From Acidobacteriota bacterium (GTDB lineage Bacteria; Acidobacteriota; Thermoanaerobaculia; Gp7-AA8): 18,172 nucleotides of DNA. The DNA lies in contig QHVY01000179.1 of the NCBI GenBank assembly GCA_003223695.1, positions 1 through 18,172 of the forward strand, read 5' to 3'. The notes beneath the pieces were generated by a model. That model ran no database searches, was not told the origin of the DNA, and saw nothing but the letters and a program-made list of their open reading frames with translations. Below, in pieces: positions 12,306-18,172 of the stretch (the first letter of the stretch is position 1; the number at the start of each line of letters is the position of its first letter). Position numbers and translations under genes: made by a program.

Positions 12306-13839
12306 CCTTCTCGTAAGCGACACGGCCGTCAATGATCGTGAGCAGCGATTCGGTCCCGGGAAGCTCCGATGCGGCTACTGTGAAGATGTCCTGCGAAAGC
12401 ACGGCGATGTCGGCAAGCATGCCGCGAGCGATCGTTCCCTTCTCCCGCTCTGCAAATTCCGCATAAGCCGATCCGCGCGTGTAAGCGATCAGCGCCTGCT
12501 CGCGCGTGATTGCTTCACCCGGATTGTTCGGATGCATCTCCGCGAACATGATATTCAGCCATGGGTTGAGCGGACCGTCGGAGCCGATGGCGATCGGAAC
12601 CCCAGCGTCGATCAGTGATCGAAAAAGTTGAAAATCGCGGAGACGCCCAGTTCCGTATCGCGCGCGCACGAGTTCGGCGAGCGTGAAGTGCGCCGGGTTT
12701 TGCACGACGACCACGCCGAAACGTTTCGCATCGGGAAGGAACTCTCCGATGAAATCCCCATGCTCGACGCGCACACGCTTCGCCGGCCAGTCGATGGCGA
12801 TCGCCCGCATCGCGGCGAAGAATTTTTCGATGGGCAACTCGCCTGCAGCGTGAAACAGAAGTTGTTGATTTCCGTGCGCAGCGAGTTCGACTGCGCGGCG
12901 GACCTGATCATCGGTGAAGTTCATGCGGCCGCGCGTGTTCGGCTGATCGGAATACGGATCGCGCAGCGCGGCATCGCGCTCGATTGGAGTTCCATCGGCG
13001 ATGTACTTGGTCGGCCAGTGGGGCGCATCGGGCACGCTGGCCATTTCGATTTCGATCCATCGCCAGCGCAGCGGCACGCCGAGTTGCGTGACGAGTGGCG
13101 CGACGCGATCGGGATGCACCGCTGGCATCGACTGCACGCTCGTGATGCCAAATCGGACGGCTTCGGTCGCGAATCGGCGCATCTCCGCCACAATCACCGC
13201 ATCCGGCGCCCCCTCGGTCGCCGCTCTGTCCTTCATCCAGAGCGCGTGCTCGTACAGCCAGCCGTTGAGCTTTCCGTTCGCGCGGCCGTACCAGCCGCCG
13301 GGAGGATCGGGATCGGTGTCGCCGATGTTCCACGCGCGCAGCGCCGCAGTGTTGAGCAGCGAGTTGTGTCCGGCGAGATTGCGAAGGGCGACCGCCTTTG
13401 TGGGAGCGGCGGCATCGAGCGCCTCGCGGGTCAGCCGAGGATCGTCGACGAGAGTGACGGGGATCTGCACGTTGATCCATGTGCCGTGCGCGCCGCCGAT
13501 CGCCTTCAGGACGTCATCGGCCGATGCGTTGCTCTGCAGGTCGATCCTCTCGGCGGCGACGCTCCACGGCTCGTGCAGGTGCGCGTCGTTGATGCCCGGC
13601 ACCACGAGGCGTCCATGCAAGTCGATGCGGCGCGTTGCAGGCATCGTCGCGAGATCCGCAGAGAATCCGACCGCGACGATGCGATTCCCGCGGATCGCCA
13701 CCGCCTCCGCCCAAGGTCTCGCGGGATTGGCGGTGAACACGCGGCCGTTGGTGAGGAGCAGGTCAACCGACTGCTGCGATGAGCGGCACGCAATGGCGAG
13801 AAGTGTGAGAACGAAAAGACGCCACATCGCCGCTTTCAT
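12277..13839 (-). CDS. Exported amidohydrolase of the YtcJ-like (Amidohydro_3) family
   Basis: This protein of about 520 residues begins MKAAMWRLFVLTLLAIAC, a lipoprotein signal with Cys18. It has the Amidohydro_3 layout: VDLLLTNGRVFTANP, then the metal motif NDAHLHEP (His87, His89), FHAAGELPIEKF, VRVEHGDF and AIGSDGP, and the closing GTIARGMLADIAVLSQDIF. The family (YtcJ, N-substituted formamide deformylase) hydrolyses amide-like substrates using one or two metal ions. The true substrate is unknown, and the lipoprotein signal puts it in the envelope. I start at ATG 13839, one codon after the GTG of the longer frame; it overlaps the MaoC stop as TGATG. The last residues (about TRSSSTSR) overlap the small convergent gene. 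Confidence 0.88.
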   Translation of the reverse strand: MKAAMWRLFVLTLLAIACRSSQQSVDLLLTNGRVFTANPARPWAEAVAIRGNRIVAVGFSADLATMPATRRIDLHGRLVVPGINDAHLHEPWSVAAERIDLQSNASADDVLKAIGGAHGTWINVQIPVTLVDDPRLTREALDAAAPTKAVALRNLAGHNSLLNTAALRAWNIGDTDPDPPGGWYGRANGKLNGWLYEHALWMKDRAATEGAPDAVIVAEMRRFATEAVRFGITSVQSMPAVHPDRVAPLVTQLGVPLRWRWIEIEMASVPDAPHWPTKYIADGTPIERDAALRDPYSDQPNTRGRMNFTDDQVRRAVELAAHGNQQLLFHAAGELPIEKFFAAMRAIAIDWPAKRVRVEHGDFIGEFLPDAKRFGVVVVQNPAHFTLAELVRARYGTGRLRDFQLFRSLIDAGVPIAIGSDGPLNPWLNIMFAEMHPNNPGEAITREQALIAYTRGSAYAEFAEREKGTIARGMLADIAVLSQDIFTVAASELPGTESLLTIIDGRVAYEKATRSSSTSR

Positions 13840-14279
13840 CACCGACTCATCCGCAACAGCCCCGCCTCACACACTCCCTCGATGACGTGCTGGCCCGCTG
13901 CGTTCTCGATCCAGGCATCGATTTCCAGCCGATGTTTTGCGCGATCGATCGAGCGCACCACAAAATGCGCGGTCACCGTTTCGCCGAGGTAGACGGGAAG
14001 AAGAAAGCGGAGAGTTTGCGAACGATAGATCGCGCCGCTCCCGGGCAGCAGCATCCCAACCATCGTTGAAAAGATCGACGCCGTCAGCATTCCCTGAAGC
14101 ACGCGGCGGCCGAACTGCGTCGTCCGGGCGAACTCCTCGTCGACGTGGAGAGGATTCACGTCGCCGGTGATTTCGATGAAGCGCGCCATGTCGTCTTCCG
14201 TGAACGTCTTGGTGAAACTGACGTGCTGGCCGGCTTCGAAGTCTTCGATGCGCGCGATCATGTCGCGCCCGAGTTGCAT
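13839..14279 (-). CDS. MaoC-like (R)-enoyl-CoA hydratase
   Basis: This 146-residue single hot-dog domain carries the hydratase-2 motif ITGDVNPLHVDEEFARTTQFG, with the catalytic Asp40 and His45, and GMLTASIFSTMVG after it. The family hydrates trans-2-enoyl-CoA to (R)-3-hydroxyacyl-CoA (PhaJ-like) or acts on related thioesters. Start ATG 14279 is preceded by TAGCAT at a 6-nt spacing and no Shine-Dalgarno. Its TGA overlaps the ATG of the amidohydrolase by one base, so the two are probably cotranscribed, although no metabolic link is obvious. Confidence 0.9.
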   Translation of the reverse strand: MQLGRDMIARIEDFEAGQHVSFTKTFTEDDMARFIEITGDVNPLHVDEEFARTTQFGRRVLQGMLTASIFSTMVGMLLPGSGAIYRSQTLRFLLPVYLGETVTAHFVVRSIDRAKHRLEIDAWIENAAGQHVIEGVCEAGLLRMSR

Positions 14280-14285
14280 GGCGAG

Positions 14286-14291
14286 ATGCTA
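14286..14291 (-). promoter_or_regulatory. -10-like hexamer of the probably leaderless MaoC gene
   Basis: On the minus strand TAGCAT ends 6 nt (CTCGCC) before the ATG at 14279. The arrangement is the same as at 7426, 8475 and 16180. Confidence 0.5.
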
Positions 14292-14326
14292 CTTCTTTCG
14301 CCGGCGCGCGGCTCATGCCATTCGAA

Positions 14327-14377
14327 CGTAGAACCGGCTCTCAGCCGGTTCGCGCCGGCTGGAGAGCCGGCGCTACG
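14327..14377. repeat. Paired-hairpin palindromic repeat (R5)
   Basis: Outer edges CGTAG and CTACG enclose AACCGGCT/AGCCGGTT (loop CTC) and GCCGGCT/AGCCGGC (loop GGAG). It is a sister of R4 at 6721-6771. The bases CTA (14373-14375) are the TAG stop of recQ on the minus strand. It lies between recQ and the MaoC gene and probably terminates recQ transcription. Confidence 0.8.
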
Positions 14378-16112
14378 TGTCTGCGGAATTCACGACCGCC
14401 AGAATCCGCTCCCCGAGATCCGCCAGCTTCTTGTCGCCGATTCCATACACGTCGCGAAGCTGGGCCAGGGACTTCGGACGCAGCCGGGCGACCTCGCGCA
14501 GTGAGCGATCGCCGAGGATGATGTAAGGGGGGACGCCGCGGGCGGCGGCGAGCTCGCGGCGGAATTTGCGCAGCGACTCGAACAGCAACTCGTCGACCCC
14601 GATCCAGGAATCATCCGGGGGTCGCCTCCGCGCTTGTTTGCGGGCGATCTGCACCAGCCGAACGTTCTCCTCGCCGCGCAACACACGCCGCGCAGCATCG
14701 GTCAGCTTGAGCACCGGGTAGCGATCGCCATCCTGTTCGAGCAGGCCGTGGCCGATAATTTGATAGATCCAGTCGCGCAGCTCCGATTGGCCGTGCACGG
14801 AGAGAAGGCCGTAGGTGCTGAGCCGATCGTGACCGAGCTTGCCGATGCGCTCATTCTTCTCACCGCGCAGCACTGCGATGACGTGACCGATACCAAAGCG
14901 CTGCTCGACACGGACCACGCAGGACAGAATCTTTTGAGCGATCACGGTGCCGTCAGCAACCTCCTCGACATCGCCGAGGCAGAGATCGCATGCGGCGCAG
15001 TTGTGCGCGGTGTACTGCTCGCCGAAGTAATTGACGAGCGCCTTGTGGCGGCAGACCGCGCCGCGCGCGTAGCGATCGATCTCGTCGACATGCCGCAGCA
15101 TGTGTGGCACGGACACGCCTGTCTCTGCCTGCGATTTCTCCATGATCGATCGCCACAGCAACACATCCGCGGCTGAATACAGCAGCACGCAATCGGCTTC
15201 CAATCCGTCCCGCCCCGCCCTCCCGCTCTCCTGCTGGTAGTGCTCGATTGACTTCGGCAGGCCGGTATGCAGGACGAATCGAATATTCGATCGGTCGATG
15301 CCCATGCCAAAGGCGACGGTGGCCACGACAATGTTGCATTGCTCGCCTGCGAAGGCATCCTGCGTCGCGGTGCGCTCCTCTTTCGTTAGGCCGGCGTGGT
15401 ACGGGCGCGCATCGATGCCGCGCTTGCGCAGCGAAGCGGTCAACTCGTCAACTTCCTTTTTGCGGATGCAGTAGATGATTCCCGCTTCACCGGCGTGACG
15501 CTCGATCATTTCCAGCGTCTGCTTCAGCGGCTCGACGCGCGGTAGGACACGATAGGAAAGATTGGGCCGGTCGAAGCTCCCCACCACGATCTCGGGCTCG
15601 TTGAGCCTCAATTGCGCCGCGATGTCGCGCCGCACCGACTCGGTCGCCGTCGCGGTGTACGCATGCAACGTCGCGTTGGGAAAGCGCTCGCGCAACTCGC
15701 CGAGCTGCCGGTACTCCGGCCGGAAATCGTGACCCCAATGGCTGATGCAGTGCGCCTCGTCGATAGCAAACGTGCGCACATCGAGCGTTCTAAGGAAATC
15801 GACGAACCTCTCGACCGCCAACCGCTCCGGGGAGACGAACAGCAGGCGTAGTGTTTTCTCGCGTGCGGCGCGGACGAGATCGCGTTTCTGCACTTCGGTC
15901 GTCGTGCTGTTCAACTCGCGCGCGTCGACACCGACGTCCCGGAGGGCATCGACCTGGTCTTTCATGAGGGAGATGAGCGGCGAGACGACGACCGTCAGGT
16001 CTCCCGTCAGTAGCGGCGGCAGTTGATAGCAGAGCGACTTCCCTCCGCCAGTCGGCATGACCACCAGCGAGTCGCGCCGCGACAGCGCGGCCTCGATGGC
16101 CCGTTCCTGCAA
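14373..16112 (-). CDS. recQ: ATP-dependent DNA helicase RecQ
   Basis: This RecQ-family 3'-5' DNA helicase has 579 residues from the first usable start, TTG 16112. Its motifs are, in order: Walker A TGGGKS (21-26), DEAH (118-121) in IDEAHCISHWGHDFRPEY, TATATESV, GIIYCIRKKEVDEL, and ATVAFGMGIDRSNIRFVLH with QQESGRAGRDG. The four-cysteine zinc site (CRHK, CAACDLC) follows, then a winged helix and a C-terminal HRDC domain (about 490-575). The minus-strand sequence upstream of the TTG is in frame and spells a family-like RFTYNSLRPLQ, but no ATG, GTG or TTG precedes it, so the N-terminus is unresolved. A TACAAT hexamer (16127-16132) overlaps that segment. RecQ unwinds recombination and repair intermediates in the cytoplasm. 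Its TAG lies in repeat R5. Confidence 0.95.
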   Translation of the reverse strand: MQERAIEAALSRRDSLVVMPTGGGKSLCYQLPPLLTGDLTVVVSPLISLMKDQVDALRDVGVDARELNSTTTEVQKRDLVRAAREKTLRLLFVSPERLAVERFVDFLRTLDVRTFAIDEAHCISHWGHDFRPEYRQLGELRERFPNATLHAYTATATESVRRDIAAQLRLNEPEIVVGSFDRPNLSYRVLPRVEPLKQTLEMIERHAGEAGIIYCIRKKEVDELTASLRKRGIDARPYHAGLTKEERTATQDAFAGEQCNIVVATVAFGMGIDRSNIRFVLHTGLPKSIEHYQQESGRAGRDGLEADCVLLYSAADVLLWRSIMEKSQAETGVSVPHMLRHVDEIDRYARGAVCRHKALVNYFGEQYTAHNCAACDLCLGDVEEVADGTVIAQKILSCVVRVEQRFGIGHVIAVLRGEKNERIGKLGHDRLSTYGLLSVHGQSELRDWIYQIIGHGLLEQDGDRYPVLKLTDAARRVLRGEENVRLVQIARKQARRRPPDDSWIGVDELLFESLRKFRRELAAARGVPPYIILGDRSLREVARLRPKSLAQLRDVYGIGDKKLADLGERILAVVNSADT

Positions 16113-16174
16113 AGGACGGAGAGAATTGTAAGTGAAGCGCGGAGGTCTCGCTCGCCGCGACGGCCACTCTCTGC

Positions 16175-16191
16175 GGCGGTAGACTACCGCC
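16175..16191. promoter_or_regulatory. 17-bp palindrome overlapping the S9 peptidase -10 and start
   Basis: GGCGGTAG and CTACCGCC are perfect inverted copies around one A. The -10-like TAGACT (16180-16185) lies at its centre, 7 nt before the ATG at 16193. It could be an operator for a repressor blocking the promoter. It may instead be partly the constraint of the promoter hexamer itself. Confidence 0.4.
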
Positions 16192-16192
16192 C

Positions 16193-18049
16193 ATGAAACG
16201 AGCGCTCATTGTTCTGTCGCTTCTCATGGCGGCCACTGCCGGCGCCGACGACGTCGAGACCATCGTGGCCACGTTGGCGAAGATCGGCAGCGCGTCGCAG
16301 CCGGTGTTCTCGCCTGACGGCAAGCGGATCGCGTTCATCAGCACCATCAGCGGCTCGCCGCAGGTATGGATGCTCCCCACCGCCGGCGGGTGGCCCGATC
16401 AGATCACGGCGCTCGACGATCCGGTGACAGCCATCGACTGGTCGCCGAACGGAGAATGGATCGCGCTGCAGTCGGCGCCCGGCGGCGGATTGAACGAGCA
16501 GGTGTACATCATGCGCCCCGACGGCAGCGGGATGCGGCGGATCACCGAGGGAGGGAAGACCAACAATCGTCTCGGGTGGTGGATGCCCGATTCGAAGTCT
16601 CTGCTGATCGGATCGAGCCGGCGGAGTGCGGCGGCCATCGACATCTGGCGTGTCGACCTCGCCAGCGGTGCGATGAACATGATCGCTCAAAGCAATGGCG
16701 TCGCGAGCGTCATCGACGTCAGCGACGACGGCAGATATGCGCTCGTCAGCCGCCTGGCCAGCCGCGGCGACAACAACATCTATCGCGTCGCAGTCGATGG
16801 CAGCGGCGAAGTGCTGCTGACGCCGCACACGCCGCCGGCGACGTACATCGGCGCCTCCTTCGGCTCCTCTCCCGACATCGTCTACCTCGGCGGGAATCCC
16901 GATCGCGACTTGATGGCCTTCGGCCGCACCACCATTCGCGACGGCAAAGCGACTCCCTTCGAGGTCATGGTCGCACGTCCGGATGCCGAGCTGTCGTCGT
17001 TCGAAGTTAATCATCATCATTCCATCGCCGCGCTCAACTGGAACCTCGCCGGACGCAGCGTCCTCTCGATCCTCGACGTCGCCGACCGGAAGGAGCGCGC
17101 CGGACCGCAATTGCCGGGCGACATCGCTGGCATTCAACACTTCTCAGCGGACGACAAGACATTGGCGCTGATCATCTCCGGCTCCGATCGTCCGCTGGAC
17201 ATCTGGATGCTCGACATGGGGAGTGCAGCGCTCAGTCAGGTCACGCGAAGCCCGCATCCGGGAGTCGATCTGGCGACGCTCATCGGTCCCGAGCTGGTCA
17301 CGTATACAGCGCATGATGGATTGAAGCTCAGCGGCTGGCTCTATCGGCCGCGCGCTGCGAAGCCGCCGTATGCCACGGTCTTCAGCTTTCATGGCGGGCC
17401 GGAGGGGCAGGAGCGGCCGGGCCTGAACAGCACGTATCAGGCGCTGCTCGCCGCCGGCTTCGCGGTGTTTGCGCCTAACGTGCGCGGATCGACCGGCTTC
17501 GGCAAGGCGTTTGTCAATCTCGACAACGGCCCACTGCGCGTCAATGGCGTGCGCGACATCAAGTCTTCGGTCGATCATCTGGTGCAGAACGGGATTGCCG
17601 ATCCGAAGCGTCTGGCGATCATGGGCGGCTCATATGGCGGTTACATGGTTATGGCCGGCGTCACGGAGTACCCCGACCTCTTCGCCGCCGGCGCCGATCT
17701 GTTTGGTGTCGTCAATTTCGAGACCTTCTTCAAGCACACCGAGCCCTGGATGGCGGCCATCTCGACGAAAGAGTATGGCGACCCGGTCACGGAGGCGGCG
17801 ATGCTGCGCGACCTCTCACCCATTCACAAAGTCGATCGCGTCAAGACTCCACTGATTGTCCTGCACGGCGCCAACGACACCAACGTTCCGGTGGTCGAAG
17901 CCGAACAGGTGGTGACATCGCTGAAGCAGCGCGGCATTCCGGTGGAGTATGTCCTCTTTCCCGACGAAGGCCACGGCTGGCGGAAGACGGCCAACCGAGT
18001 GCGGTCGACGTCAGAAATCGTGAGGTTTTTTCGCGAGCACTTGAAGTAG
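16193..18049 (+). CDS. Secreted S9-family prolyl oligopeptidase-like peptidase
   Basis: This 618-residue protein has a signal peptide (MKRALIVLSLLMAATAGA) and a WD40/TolB-like propeller of about 330 residues (PVFSPDGKRIAFIS, WSPNGEWIALQS, VSDDGRYALVS). The C-terminal alpha/beta hydrolase domain carries GGSYGGYM (Ser480), GANDTNVP (Asp562) and DEGHGW (His594), the S9 catalytic triad. The HGGPEGQ strand gives the oxyanion region. Members (S9A/S9C-like) cleave peptides after proline or have acylaminoacyl-peptidase activity; specificity cannot be read here. The gene is divergent from recQ and has an apparently leaderless start. Confidence 0.93.
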   Translation: MKRALIVLSLLMAATAGADDVETIVATLAKIGSASQPVFSPDGKRIAFISTISGSPQVWMLPTAGGWPDQITALDDPVTAIDWSPNGEWIALQSAPGGGLNEQVYIMRPDGSGMRRITEGGKTNNRLGWWMPDSKSLLIGSSRRSAAAIDIWRVDLASGAMNMIAQSNGVASVIDVSDDGRYALVSRLASRGDNNIYRVAVDGSGEVLLTPHTPPATYIGASFGSSPDIVYLGGNPDRDLMAFGRTTIRDGKATPFEVMVARPDAELSSFEVNHHHSIAALNWNLAGRSVLSILDVADRKERAGPQLPGDIAGIQHFSADDKTLALIISGSDRPLDIWMLDMGSAALSQVTRSPHPGVDLATLIGPELVTYTAHDGLKLSGWLYRPRAAKPPYATVFSFHGGPEGQERPGLNSTYQALLAAGFAVFAPNVRGSTGFGKAFVNLDNGPLRVNGVRDIKSSVDHLVQNGIADPKRLAIMGGSYGGYMVMAGVTEYPDLFAAGADLFGVVNFETFFKHTEPWMAAISTKEYGDPVTEAAMLRDLSPIHKVDRVKTPLIVLHGANDTNVPVVEAEQVVTSLKQRGIPVEYVLFPDEGHGWRKTANRVRSTSEIVRFFREHLK

Positions 18050-18079
18050 CGGAACGCGGGACTCCAGCACCTCAATGGT

Positions 18080-18172
18080 TTAGTGGAACCCGTAGCGCGC
18101 CGGCTCCTTGCCGATGCGCGCGGCAGCGATCATCGCCGGGACGTAGTCGCGAGTCTCGCCGGGCAGCCGGTG
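18080..18172 (-). CDS. C-terminal end of a lytic-transglycosylase-like protein (partial)
   Basis: The minus strand reads open from the window edge (18172) to a TAA at 18080-18082, encoding 30 residues that end in LPGETRDYVPAMIAAARI then GKEPARYGFH. This matches the C-terminal helix typical of SLT-type lytic transglycosylases such as MltD, whose catalytic domain ends with RETxxYVPxxLAA. The catalytic part lies outside the window. It converges on the S9 peptidase with a gap of 30 bp. Confidence 0.6.
   Translation of the reverse strand, partial: HRLPGETRDYVPAMIAAARIGKEPARYGFH

Noticed and set aside
12628..13782. Plus-strand ORF of 384 residues
   Set aside because: Fully antisense to the amidohydrolase, whose motifs are intact on the other strand.
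16184..17140. Minus-strand ORF of 318 residues
   Set aside because: Fully antisense to the S9 peptidase propeller; composition is that of a GC-rich shadow.

Overview
The window is GC-rich, gene-dense bacterial chromosome. It has no rRNA or tRNA, no CRISPR array, no insertion sequence and no transposase that I can recognise. The gene content suggests an Acidobacteriota-like Gram-negative soil or sediment bacterium, although no marker gene proves it. Pointers are an eroded serine/threonine kinase of the type with LALKFLP-like N-termini, secreted proteins with calcium loops and a C-terminal HYR/Ig-like domain, S9 peptidases, GC-rich paired-hairpin intergenic repeats, and several starts that look leaderless.

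Layout. 1-370 (minus) is the remnant of a Ser/Thr kinase N-terminus running into a composite hairpin repeat. 426-1328 (plus) is a GYF-like plus multi-TM membrane protein. It converges on a minus-strand block at 1370-7378. In transcription order that block reads: L,D-transpeptidase-like protein, HtrA-like protein, LuxR-type HTH protein, secreted lipase, TM-anchored small protein, large secreted protein. 7438-7899 (plus) is a DUF4440/SnoaL-like lipoprotein. 7778-8488 (minus) is an ORF6N DNA-binding-domain gene with an apparent 3' frameshift and a perfect 31-bp internal palindrome. 8487-9328 (plus) is an orphan pilN/pilO-like pair. 9294-10568 (minus) is an unrecognised membrane protein. 10606-11069 (minus) holds an RRM RNA-binding protein and a 70-residue partner behind a structured leader, divergent from a fatty acid desaturase (11188-12090, plus) that is followed by a small unlisted gene. 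12277-14279 (minus) is a MaoC hydratase followed by an amidohydrolase lipoprotein. 14373-16112 (minus) is RecQ, 16193-18049 (plus) is an S9 peptidase, and 18080-18172 (minus) is the C-terminal end of a lytic-transglycosylase-like protein.

The most unusual object is the pair at 5600-6686. It is an HtrA-like trypsin/PDZ protein that has lost all three catalytic residues and has no signal peptide. It overlaps by 14 bp a stand-alone LuxR-type DNA-binding domain and lies directly upstream of the secreted lipase operon. I read it as a candidate cytoplasmic pseudoprotease-PDZ-HTH regulator. The second is the ORF6N gene, whose 31-bp perfect palindrome uses AT-rich codons unlike the rest of the gene. 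The third is a set of five hairpin repeats, each of which abuts or supplies the stop codon of an adjacent reading frame. Several plus- and minus-strand genes carry a TANNNT -10-like hexamer 6-7 nt before the start codon and no Shine-Dalgarno, suggesting leaderless transcription.
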